In this document: positions 11,301 to 23,436 of the stretch, one piece after another
Layout of the letters: each line of letters starts with the position of its first letter
Position numbering within the stretch: position 1 is the first letter of the stretch
Assembly: GCF_000004825.1 (NCBI RefSeq)
Contig: NW_008805071.1
Span: 186,001 to 250,000 of the forward strand
DNA: 64,000 bases
Source: Heterostelium album PN500
Lineage: Eukaryota; Evosea; Eumycetozoa; Acytosteliales; Acytosteliaceae
Direction of reading: 5' to 3'
Translations under genes and position numbers: made by a program
Notes under the pieces: model-generated
Database searches by the model: none
What the model was told of the DNA's origin: nothing
What the model saw: only the letters and a program-made list of their open reading frames with translations

Positions 11301-14300
11301 TGGTGAGTACAGCTCTGTCCAAACCCAACTTTTTGGATGCTCGATCAAACATGATTCTCTCATAGGTGTTTCTGGTTACCAAACGATAGACTTTGACCAT
11401 CTTGTCCTGACCGATACGATGACAACGTGCCTGAGCTTGAAGATCGTTCTGTGGATTCCAATCACTATCGAAAATAATTACAGTGTCGGCGGCAGTCAAA
11501 TTGATACCCATACCACCGGCACGAGTACACAGAAGGAATACGAATCTATCGGAATCCGGTGCACTGAAACGATCGATGGCTGCTTGACGATCCTCTGCCT
11601 TGATGGAACCATCGATTCTCTCGTGAAGATAACCTCTAAACGTTAGATAATCGTCGAGAATATCCAAGACACTGACCATCTGAGAGAAGATCAACACTTT
11701 ATGATTGCCAGCCTTCAGCTTTGGCAACAGCTTGTCAATCAGTACAAGTTTTCCAGATGCCTGAATCAGCTTGTGATAGATGGCATCAGAGTTCTTCATC
11801 AACATCGATGTCTCTGAATCCTCTGCACCCTTGATGAGATAGGGATGATTACAACACTTTCTCAACTCCATCATGATGTTGAGCAGTGAAGGTCCATTTC
11901 CTTTGCCACCCTTTCTCAAAAAGGTGAAATTCTTCTCGTAGATGGCACGATAGTATTTCTTTTGGATGGTTGTCAACTCGACCTCAACGATGGTCTCCTC
12001 TTTGGGTGCAATCGATTTCTCAACATTCTCTTTCATTCTTCTCAAGAGGTAAGGACGTAGTACTTCCTGGAGTTTAGTTACTTGCTCCGCTTGCTTGAGA
12101 TCACCAAACTCCTCGAGGAACTCTTCGAGGTGTGCAAACTTTTCCGGCTCCATAAAGTTGAGCAACGACCAGAGCTCTTGTGTATTGTTTTGCAATGGAG
12201 TACCGGTGAGTAGCAAAAGATGGTCATACTTGTAAGTTCGGAGTTCGTTTGTCAATTTACACGATTTGTTCTTGAGACGATGTGCTTCGTCGATCACCAA
12301 GTAACGCCAGTGGATCTTTGAGAGTTGCGCGCGATCGCTTATCACCATTTCGTAGGTGGTGATCAAAGTATTGAATTTCGTGACATTGGTAGTACGACCT
12401 TTGCTGTCGGTGTAGTAGAATTCATAGTCTCGGATGATTGGACGCGCTTGACCGTGGTCGTGGTAGACCAGCACTTTCTGGTCGGTCCAACTCTCAAATT
12501 CACGCTTCCAGTGTGGAATGGTAGTGAGTGGTGCAACACACAAGAAAGGACCGCGAATGCCTTGTGTCTTGCGGAGTGTCTCTATAATCGATACGGATTG
12601 CACCGTCTTTCCAAGTCCCATCTCGTCTCCCAGTATAGAGTTTCGCTTCTGATACCAGCAGAACGACAGCCAGTTCAAACCTTGGAGTTGGTACGGACGA
12701 AGTAGACGTCCCTTCTTGAAATACTCTGGACTTGCTGTGAATTCTTTCCAACCGGATGGCGCTGGACGTGGAGGAACCGTTAGTTCCGAGCTGGAAGGCA
12801 TCTTGATAAACTGTGCAAAGGCAGCGACTGCCTCTTCGTCGTTGACGTCCGACGCCAACTCCCAAGTACAATTCAGATAGGTCTGTGCTCTCCACTTTAT
12901 ATAATACTCTGTTTCGTTGTCAGAGTTGATACGCTTGTCGAGAATCTTCTCGATTTTCATCATCTCCTTGTAGTCTTCCTTGGGTGGTCGTTTGGCAGCG
13001 GCATTTTCTGCCTCTTGTTGCTTGGTCTGCTGGTAACGCTGTAGTCTGGCTTTACCACTGCGAGTCTGAATCAACTGGTTTGAATCCACCCAACTGCAAT
13101 GAAGATAGGACAGTCCCTTCCACTTGACCAACACTTGCTCCATTTGATTGGCTGCATCGTCACCCTGCATTCTAGTGTCCAAAACTTTCTCAACTGTAAA
13201 TTCCTCTTGTAAGCGTTCGTCGATTCCCATATCCTTTAGATCCAACTCGCCATTTGCACTGTTTTCCTCATCGGAATCCGACTGTTCAGATTCCGATCTC
13301 TCTGACTCTGACACCTCGGATTGTGATGGTTCTGACTCTGACGACTCTGACTCTACTTGTACAGCTTTCTTTTTAAGTCTAGTAAGTTGTTGTTTAGCAG
13401 GTGGTGGCGATTGCTTCTTTACCACTGCATTACTCTTCTTCTTATTCTTGGTATCCTCTTCATCTGATATAATATCGATATCTGACTCATCTTCTCCATC
13501 CTCTGATTCATCTTCCTCCTCCGACGATGATACTACAATCTTTTTTGGTGGTCTACCTCTTGTTTTAGAAACAGCTACAGGTGCTGTTGTTGAACTTTGT
13601 TTTGAAGTTGTGGTTGTAGTTGTATTTGAAGTTGGTGGTCTCCCTCTTGTTGGTTTACCATTATTATTATTATTATTACTATTGTTTGTAGTTATTGTAG
13701 TTGTAGTTGTAGTTGTTTTTGTTGCAGGTGCACCTCTCTTTACAGGTGGTTTCTTCTTCTTCTTCTTAACATTGTCATCCGATGACTCACCATCACTTGA
13801 CGAATCATCTTCAGAGTCTATATCACTACTATCTTGGTCACTCTCAATCTGATTGAGAACTCCGGTCGATCTGACAGTTCTTCTGGTGTTTGAAGTCAAC
13901 AATTGTTCTTCACCCTTCCACAAACCACCGAATGTATTTGTTTTTTTACCTCTTGGTTGTTTCTTCTGTACCTCCGGAGCTTCCTGTAATAAGAATTTCA
14001 TAATGATTGAACAATAGATATTAATATTTTCACATTTCTATATTACTTTCTAGATATTCGATTGTTTCGATCGTGGGTAACTAAAAAAAATTTGAATTTC
14101 GCGCCAAAGTCGGTAAATCACGAAAAAAAAATAAATTTTGTGGTGTGTTGTTGAGATTCACGTTTTTTTTTTTTTTTATTCAAATGAAATTAAAAAAGAT
14201 GGTGTGTGGTTGTTCAGCTGACCGGTCACATTTATTTATCTAAAAAGTAAATATTTGAAAAATAAATCCAAAAAAAAAAAGAAAAGAAAAAAAAGAAAAA

Positions 14301-14514
14301 AAAAACGTACACACAAAAAATAATATAATATAGTTATACTTTGTTAAGTTTGATATGTATTGATTATAAAGAAGTTGAGATGATATAATATGATATGATT
14401 TGTCAGAGTAAAGGTAATGAAGAAGGAGAAGAAGAAGAGTTGTTGATTTTTAATTAATATGATAAGATATAGTTGACTTACATCTTCATGTTCTAAATCT
14501 GCAGCTGGTTTCAT
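8383..14514 (-). CDS. CHD-family chromatin remodeling ATPase (CHD6-9-like)
   Basis: Three exons: 14514-14482 (11 codons), 13983-11201 and 11131-8383, introns GTAAGT...AG, giving 1,854 residues. An acidic, Ser/Thr-rich N-terminal region is followed by tandem chromodomains (about 273-330 and 352-410), a SNF2 ATPase with GDEMGLGKT (about 464) and DEAH (about 574), a helicase C domain (about 750-880) with the GDRxGxxGxNL/QAxxRxHRIGQ class motifs, then SANT-like segments from about 1050. The late segments WTKREKSDFYKYIVIFGV, DLLVGTYRYGFGEYDTMR and CKRLVNRIYFLNKLRGKIL match the C-terminal part of metazoan CHD7/8/Kismet better than CHD1. It is nuclear and slides nucleosomes, by family knowledge. D. 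discoideum has three CHDs (ChdA-C); I do not assign which. The tail is low-complexity, Ser- and Lys-rich. Confidence 0.93.
14097..14108. promoter_or_regulatory. E2F-like site in CHD intron 1
   Basis: TTTCGCGCCAAA is a textbook E2F/DP binding site. It stands out in A/T-rich non-coding DNA, inside the 498-bp first intron of the CHD gene and just upstream of an alternative ATG at 14001. Function is inferred from the motif only. Confidence 0.4.
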
Positions 14515-17242
14515 TGTATATAGTATTTCGTTCCGACTACACTAATTATGTAATGATATTGCTATTTTAATGTTGGTTGGTTGGTTTTTTTTTTTTTTTG
14601 TTTTAGTTTTAAAATCTTTAATATGTTATTATTAAAGAGTTGATCTATTATTAATATTATTGATTATATATATATATAACACTTTTGTATGTTATAGATA
14701 AATAAATAAATATATATATATATATATGGAGATTATTGAACTTTTAGAACCAACTAAATATTGTTCATATTTGTACTTTCTAAACTAACTATTATTGTTA
14801 TATTAATATGAATTATATATATAGATATAATTGGAAATTATGATTTTTATTTTTTCTCGTAAAAAAATAAAATAAATAACTTTAATTAACTAACGATAAT
14901 TCTAACAACAATATTGAAAAAGGGTAGAATTAGATAACATGAAAACAAATACGTTTTTTATTAAAACAAAAATAAATAAAAAAAAAACAAAAAAATAATT
15001 CTAAAAAAAAAAATTTGTTATTTATTTTCATTTTTTATTTTTATTTTTTTTTCAAAACATAAAATTTTTTTCTCTCTCTTTTGATACTTTTTGTAATATT
15101 ATCGTATTTTTTATAATTTTATTACTTTTAACTAATATCTTTGTTGATCGATTAAATTTTGATCTGATTTCGGACTTGATTTTATAGATTTTCCAAATTT
15201 CGATAATTTCCGGAATTTTAATTTACCGTGTTTAAACAACAAACTTTTGAAGTTCTATAATGGATTCCATTCTTTTGAATTTTAGTTTATTTATAAAGAT
15301 ATTAGATTCAATTTTTAAAACTCAAGATAATATTGACTTTGAACTGATTAATTTTAATTTAAAAAAAAAAAAAAAAAATAGAAATGAAATAAATTGTTAA
15401 TTTTTTTTTTGTTGTTTTTTGTTTATTTCAATGAATTATCAGTTAAAATTAAACTTAACCAATTAACTATTTATTATTAAAAAAAATAAGAATAACATAC
15501 TTGTTATATCTTGATCTATGTTATGATTACCATTTTTAAGAAATGATATCTCTAGATGATTGTTTTGCATGTTCAAAAAAAGAAGTAAACAGAAAAACCC
15601 AATATTTTAATACAAAATATATTCTAACGAATGAAAGTAAACCCTTCTTTTAGAGTGTTGTCATCACCTATTCATTTTGATTAACGAACATTCAGAACTC
15701 TCCTTTTCGAAATATGGTTATTTAAAATTTTTATTAATGAATGGAATTCATTGTTTAAATTAAATTTTATTCTTTGTACAATTTAGAGCTTTTGTTTTTG
15801 TTTATCCATCAACTGAGCAACCGAAAAAATGTATTTGTAAAGTGATCTATTAAATGGTTTGAGTATACGATTGTTTGATGTTTGTGTTCACAACCTCCAC
15901 CCACTTTCCAATATTTGCTAAAGTTGGGAGATTTTAAAATCAAATACCACCAAAATCTGGGAGATTTCTTACCTCTTTTGGAAATTCAAAATTTAGATAT
16001 TTATTTTTTTGGGTATCTCTTGTTGGATCATTTTGAAAAATAAATATCATCAACAACAACTGCTATCAAATTTCTTTAAACAACAATCCAGCAACAACCA
16101 CAATAAAATAATGAATAGTAGTATTAATTCAAGAACATTTAAAATATTTAAAATTTGTGGTGTGGTATGGCAAGGTCTCAAGTTTTAGAATTTACCTAAA
16201 TAGAATGAATTCATTATTTGATAAAGTCGCTGTTTTTTTTCAACAACAACAACAACGATTTATTATTTGTTTTTTTTTTGTTTTTTTTTTTGAACAAAAA
16301 TACCCCCACCTTCAAGATTAAACTCAATTATTCTCGAATAATTTTTAATATAATCTCCCAAAATCTTTGCAATTATTTTGTATCATTAAAGTTATTTATT
16401 TGTCCTCCTCAATCAATAATTTTTCTTTCGTTTCTACAAAAAAAAAAAAACCCATATAAAACTGATGGGTCAAATTTTAAAATTCTGTAACACCACAACA
16501 CAACTACTAAAAACAACATTCTTAAAGAAAAAAAACTTTTTTTGTATTCTTTAATTATTTGTTTTTTTTTTCCAATTTTAAAAATTTAAGTAAGAAAATA
16601 AATGTTAACATCAGACTCTTGGTTGATTTCATTTCCACTTGTTTGAAACAAAAAAAATATTTTGAATAGAATATAGATTTTTCATGATAAATTGCAATAT
16701 AATAATAATAATAAAATTTGTGCAATAATCATAAACAATAATAATATCTAATCAATCATAAATTTCACACACTCTTAACCCCAAATCTTTTTTTTGTTTT
16801 TATTTTATTTTATTATTTGTAAAAATAAAACGAACACACACCACTGTCTGACACTTCAACTTTTTGATGATCAGATTTCATTTTTTTTTTTTGACACTCA
16901 ATATTTCATTGTTGTAATTTATTTTAGTAATAAATTTACTTATTATTATTATTTATTTATATTGATAAGTTTAGAATCAGAATTGGAGAATTAACATAAC
17001 AGTACAGGTTAGTTTTTTTTTTTTTTTTTAGAAAGTGGAATTTAGTATTAGTTAGAAAGAGACAACGAAAACAGCATAAACATAATTGACGACAACCAAA
17101 AAACAGAGTTTATTTTTTAATATTTTCAATTTAACTAAAGATACAAATGAATTTTCAGTTGGTTGTTGAATTAGTTGACTACTTTCATTAATTTCATTTC
17201 TCGATCGCCTAATCCAATTCACCATCTAGTGTGTGTGTAGCA
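14515..17242. other. Large divergent intergenic region
   Basis: About 2.7 kb separates the CHD gene (-) from the Lines-like gene (+). It is dominated by poly-A, poly-T and TA-dinucleotide runs. Open stretches near 16218-16490 and 16794-16994 translate to Phe/Asn-rich homopolymer products and are not credible. No RNA gene was recognised. Confidence 0.5.
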
Positions 17243-19786
17243 ATGAGTCTGTCATCTGAAGAGTTGAAAGAGCATCTTGCTTTCAACCACCAACTTTTAC
17301 AGAGCACTCATACTACACTAGATGTTGAGTTATTAAAGATTTTGGTAGGTTTATATTTCTCTTTACATTTTCTTTTTTAAATTTTAAATTTTTATCTTTT
17401 TAAATAATAAAATAAATACCTACCTTATTTTTATCTTTTAAATAAATAATAATAATAACTTTATACTTATATATTATAGTATTTTTAATTCCTTTTTTTT
17501 TTTTTGTTATTACTTTATTTTAGTAATAAATAGTTTTATTTTTATTTATATATATAATAAAGAAAAAGATGGAAAAAGAAAAATAGATAAAAGAAAAAAA
17601 AAACAAAGTATTATTATAAAATAAAATTATATGATGTATTAACTATAAAGTACTGTAGAGTAGTAGAATGATACAATATTACAAGGTATCGACATTGGTC
17701 TACCATTCCTATCAGAAATCGATGTTAACTTTGTTTGAGAACAGTGTTTCGGCATCCGATCGATTGTTATTGGTCAACTCTGCTCTCAAACTAAAGGACA
17801 CATGGTCGTTTGCAAACTTTGGTGTTGGCTACGGAGCGCCGACTTCTTCCGATTGCCATATGTGCTACTACGAGACCGTCCACAAGATCCTGAAACTGGT
17901 GTACGCCCGAGGCAACATCAACTTTGAGCGTGACCTCGACATTGTCTCTCTGGTAACCATCGACTTTATCATGTACATTCGATCGAATGTAGTTGGACGT
18001 CGATGTCTACTCAATGACCAAACACCAGCCATCTACTCAATCCTCCATAAATTACTTCAGATATTCTACTTGCGCTCCACCACCTCCACAACGACCAGCG
18101 AGAGTAGCAGCAGCAGTTCGACTAACCCTGCTACTATTGGTAGTCCCAAGCCATTCAAGCAGTATATCGACTCCATTATCAATATGCTCTCATCGAACCG
18201 AGAACTAGGCACATTCTACGTGAATATAATGAATCACTGTCTCTCGGGTCAGCCAAGCATCGCACCCTACCAAATCGTCATTAAAATCCTCAAGATCTTT
18301 ACAATGTTCAACAAGAGTGCGCATTTCATCACTGAGTATCTTCGGGTAATCACTTATTTCAGCCAGTTATTTAGTTCCTCTCAAATTGTATTGGATCAAC
18401 AACTTCCAATTCAACAGCAACCTCAACATCTTCAACAACAAGCTCATAATAATCAATCGAAACCTACTACAAATATTGTAAACATTACATCCGGTATAGC
18501 AACTCCATCGACTTCAAGTTCATCGTTATCTTTTTCAACGTCTACAACAACATCATCATCAGCAGTAACTACAACAACCTCAACAGCAACAACAACTACA
18601 ACAACAACAGCATCGAATATGATGAGTATAGATGAAAAAGAACAATCATTAATCAGTGATGATAATGATCATGATGAAAGTGAAAGCAATGCCATGGAGT
18701 CATTGAGATCGACACCAAGTTCAGAATTATTCTTGGAAGGAAAGTCTTCCACAATCGTTTTGTCCAGATTCTACAAATTGGTATTGGAGATTATCAATAC
18801 ATTGTTGTCCTTGGCCGAAGACTCACGAGCATATGTCAATGCACTTCTAGAGATACTAGGTAACAACAAACAATTGATAGCATACCGCTTTCGTATACAA
18901 CAGCATGCATCGATCTTTGGAGAGAATCTCGACATCGAAGCAGTCGAAACACTCGAAACTTTACTCTCTATATTCTTATATCTAGAAAAGTAAGTAAATT
19001 AACTATCTAGATAATATCAAATCAAACATTAACAATCCTATTCTTCTTTACTTTTTTATATATAGTTTACATTTAACAAATAATCCGGTATTAGAAACAT
19101 TGGCTAATAGTATACATCCACATCTTGTATTCTCTTATTTTATCGAATATATATGTTCTTATGACCATACAATGTTATTAGATCTATTGATTTCTTCAGA
19201 ATCAACTCATTTTCTATCTTATTTCTTAAAGTAAGTAAACTTTGTTTGTATTTGTTAAGAAAATAGAATGTTGAACTAATAATAATCATACTTTAGATAT
19301 CTAAACTATATTATTATGAAACCTAGTTCATTGGAAAAGTTTGTTGATAAGTTTCAACGAACCAACGACCAATCATCGATAGGTCTAGAAGAGATAGGAA
19401 AACGAACTTCATCCTCTACCACTACCAATACATCAACTTCAACTAGATCTACATCGACCGCATCAATGAGATCTACATCGCTTTCGTCATCTACATCATC
19501 GACAACATCAACATCAACAACAACGACATCATCATCATCATCATCAACTTCATCGGTCACACCTGTGGATACAGATTTGAATACTAGTATGGAAAGCTAT
19601 ACAACTTCGACCAGCAGTGCAGACTTTGAGATTGAATATGATTTCTATCTCATCTCCAATTGTATTTCAAAGCTTTCGCAATCGATTTCGAAATCACACG
19701 AAAACAATAGTTTTCCATATAATGCCTCACTTTTACTTACAAGATTAAGAAAAGCACAAGATATCTTTGAAAGAATAAATTATTAA
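17243..19786 (+). CDS. Lines homolog (LINS1-like) protein
   Basis: Four exons: 17243-17344, 17659-18989, 19066-19230 and 19297-19786; all junctions keep frame and give 695 residues, close to the roughly 750 of human LINS1. The second acceptor was chosen because it alone opens the frame in phase (SSRMIQYYKVSTLV). The segment across exons 3-4 reads YDHTMLLDLLISSESTHFLS then YFLKYLNYIIMKP, like the conserved Lines segment (V/M-LxDxLxSxETxFLxYxLxxL). The C-terminus has KSHENNSFPYNASLLLTRLR, like the Lines C-terminal FPYNPxxLLxxL motif. Drosophila Lines acts in Wnt and Hedgehog signalling and cell-fate decisions; its molecular activity is poorly known. Ser/Thr-rich inserts near residues 175 and 275-330 and in exon 4 are dictyostelid expansions. 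Assignment rests on remembered motifs. Confidence 0.6.
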
Positions 19787-20325
19787 CAAATAGCAACAAA
19801 AAATAAATAATAATAATAATAATAATAAATAATCTCATAATCAAATCAATTATATAGTATTCAAACAAAAAAAAAAAAAAAAAAAACAATTCAAAAAAAT
19901 ATTAATTATATACACCAAAAATCAACTTCAACAACAACGCAGCAACATCAACAAAAAATCAAATATTAATAAAAAAAAAATAATAGTATGATTTAAATAT
20001 TATTATTATCTTTATAAATAAAAAAATAAGAAAGAAATATTTTTTTTAATGGTGGTTGTTGCAACCACCATTCGAATTTTGTGTATGAGACATATCAACC
20101 AACTAAATTCCCACTCTGTCCGATCTAATATTTGAAGAATTTATTTATGTTCTATACAAACAATGAGAGGTTTTTAAAGATGCAAAAATCTATTTTATTT
20201 TATTTTTTTTTAAAAAGAAAACAGTATTTATAAAAATCTTTATAATCAAAATAATAGATAATTAGTTAGTTACAGATATTATTTAGATAAATCTTTGAAC
20301 AAATAAAAAAATGACCTGAAAAAAA
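19787..20325. other. Tandem intergenic region with short upstream ORF
   Basis: A/T-rich spacer between two + strand genes. A minimal upstream ORF (ATG ACC TGA) sits at 20311-20319, seven bases before the start codon proposed for the next gene, and could lower its translation. Nothing else stands out. Confidence 0.4.
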
Positions 20326-23226
20326 ATGAAAAGTCTTTTGTATGATATAATTAATTAATTGGAACATCCAAAAAAAAAGAAAATTAAAATTAATTATTTT
20401 TTTATTTTAGAAAGGAATTGTTTAACAGAAATTTAATTAGAAGAAAGAAAGATAGTGTAGTTTATTACTATGCATTCTTTGTAACATCATCAATTATTCT
20501 CACCTATATATTCCTCATTGTGATGGTGTTTCAACGATTCTTTCCTTTGTTTGGTATATTGTTTATTACTGTGTTCACTTTATCCACTGTCACTTCGACC
20601 GACAGCTATCTACTAATTATCGAAAATGGTATAAGAGTGACTGCTGCTTCATTTATTGGGTGTGTTTCTGCGGTTATTGTATACGGTATCGTAGGCAATT
20701 CGATATGGCCAGCAGTATTTCCGCATTTCGTGTTGTGTTTCGTTGCCTCTGGTCTGATGATATCGAAAGATGTTGAATGGATACCTTTTCAGCATGGCAA
20801 ACGTATATTTCTGGATTTCTTTGTTCTAACCTACACTTTGGAACCAAGTACACATTCCTACACTTTGTTTCTGCGGTTTTTTCTAACTACGCTTTGTATG
20901 CTGGGTTGTATCATCTTTAGCTGCTTAATTTTCAATCCTTATTTCGGTTCTACTCTATTCATTAGGACAGCTAGTAAGATCATTAGAAAGAGTAGAAAGA
21001 TGTTTGAAAAGGTTGGTTCTCAGCTGAGTATTGCCGGCCAGATTAAATCGACTGATACCATTAATATCACTATGTACAACATGGATTGGTTGTTGAATCC
21101 CAAGCGTTACAAGAAAGATGTGACTTATATGGCCGAGCGGTATTCAATCCGTTTGAATATTCTATACAAGTATTTGAATGATGCCAAACTCGAACGTTGG
21201 AGTGAAAATATCTATCCAAAGCTGGTAGAGTTGGCGACGCTACTTGACGCCAACCACAAAGAGCTCGTTGCATTGCATCTTTCAATTGTTGGAGATATCA
21301 GCTCACGACGATCTAAACTTTTACTCCCTCTCGAACCAATCTTTGAAAAGATGATTCATGAAGCGACCAATGTATTTATTATTTTGGAGAAAATGCTGAA
21401 GCGACGTTCACATCTACATAAATTTAGAAAATATCATACAACCAACATTGATAACGACTCGATAGAGAACCAACTTTCAATCAATAGTAATCCTGTGATG
21501 CCGTCACTGGAACGACTCGATAAGATGCCTTCCGACTACCTACAGTTCTTGGTACTCAGTTGGTTTGAGAAGATATCTGATTCGATGACACAGATTCTTG
21601 ACAAGTATAGTGAGCTAATGGTAAATCCAGACTATTGTTACAACGGAAAGGATCCAAAGTCATTGACCAAAATCGATAAGGAATTGTCTAGAATTCATTT
21701 TTTTATCATTGGAATGGTAAATTTTACAGAGGATCTCAAGAGAATGTCAGTTGTCATCTATGATATAACCAATCATCCGTTGGAGAAACCAAGAATACTG
21801 ATAGCGTTCCGATCGATTTTCGCAGCATTCTATGATTATTTTAAAGTATTTTTCCAAAGAAATAGGAAACTATTCTCGGGAAAAGGTGCTCGATACAAAG
21901 ACTATCCTTTTCCAGATTTACTTTCTTCACTATCGTATCCTTGGCAACAGAGAATCTACATGGTATTCGAACCAATGGGACGAAGAATATTCTCAGATTG
22001 GCGGTTCTCTCTACGTTTTTCAGTGGGTGTTACAACTCTCTCTGTTGCATACTATGAAACATTTAAACACAGTCACTTTATATTGTTTCGAAATCTTCAA
22101 TGGTTGGTCATTACTTTTACGTTTGTGATGTCACCGACCGTTGGTGCAAGTGGTTCCTTTGCAGTGATGAGATTCGTGGGTACTCTAGTGGCATCATTCG
22201 TTGCCTATGGCGGAGCTGTCCTATTCACATTGCCACACAACTATGTGGCCAGATCTATTATTTTCATCTTCAACAGCATTGTTATATTCTTTAGTATCTC
22301 TGCATTCTTGAAATACAATTACTTCCAGACCACTTTCAATTTCTTTGCTCTCACCTATTTCACTTTGTCATTTCCAATGTTGGTCAATGGTAAAGCAAAT
22401 ATCATCAATTGTTTACTTCGTACTTTTCACATCACAATGGCAATCGTTGTAGTACTTTTATTTTCGAATCTGTTTCTGCCATCTTATGATTATGATAAGT
22501 TGGAGCAAGCTCTCTGTGTCATTACAGCAGATGCACAAAAGATATTCTCTCAAATCATTTATTTCAATCTAAAGATAAAACATACTGGCGATAGGAAAAA
22601 AGGAAAACAACAGATTGTAACTTCTCTTCAACAACTGAGAGCAAAAATAGCTGGACAAAGAGAACTGTTGTTCAATGTAAAATTAGAGTTGATTTTAAAT
22701 CAAGAGAAATACCTCAAATATAGACATCTCTTAAAGTTGGCAGCCAAATTATATAGAGATTTAGTTAGTTTAGAATTAATTTCAAAATCAAGTTCAAGGT
22801 TTGTAAACTCTTATTTGTTCTCTATAAACTAATATTAATTAACAATATGCTATTAGTATTTTATTATCACATGTAAAAGAATCAGGTGCAGAAGATCAGA
22901 TTATATTATTGATGGGTGAAATGGATTCAACTGGTCAATATCTAAGAGAGTTGGGAATACAAAAGAAAACAATAAAGATTCATGGGTTGGATCGTTCACT
23001 TGAAATCGACAAGAACCTAAAGAGAACTATCCTACAGGGATCATTCAACAATAACTATCCTAATGGTCCTATTACACCATCATTGATAGCACTAAGCGCA
23101 ACAATCTACGCATCAACATCGTTTATCAAAAACTTTGATTCTGCAAGACAATCGATATGGGAATTGAAAGGTGTCGAGCCTCTCAAGAGAGTAGATAGTA
23201 ATGTTATTGGTACAGCCCAAATGTAA
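20326..23226 (+). CDS. FUSC-type multi-pass membrane protein
   Basis: Proposed exons: 20326-20339 (14 nt), 20411-22798 and 22857-23226, 923 residues. The tiny first exon is inferred because the main frame opens only with a splice acceptor and a non-ATG codon; joining to ATG AAA AGT CTT TT restores MKSLLKELFNRNLIRRKK. The N-terminal half has about five to six hydrophobic helices (residues 20-170), a cytosolic stretch follows, then a second membrane block near residues 530-700 (for example SVGVTTLSVAYYET and VIFFSISAFLKYNYFQTTFN) and a helical tail. Two membrane blocks each followed by a helical soluble domain fit the FUSC/aromatic-acid exporter and ALMT-like superfamily. The substrate is unknown. 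The first exon is the least certain part. Confidence 0.75.
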
Positions 23227-23436
23227 CAAAAAAAAAAAAACAAAATTTTAATAAAAATAAATAATAATATAATATTATTTATTTTTAAAATTAAAAACAA
23301 TACTATTATTATAATTATTTAATATTTACTTATTTATTTGTTCCATTTTATAATATGTTTTTGATTTAACCTATTACATTAAACCCATTCACTATATAAT
23401 AAAATCCAAATATAATTATATATTCTGAAAATAAAT

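Noticed and set aside
13148-13852. 234-codon + strand frame rich in Ser, Val and Asp
   Set aside because: Antisense shadow of the acidic low-complexity N-terminal part of the CHD gene.
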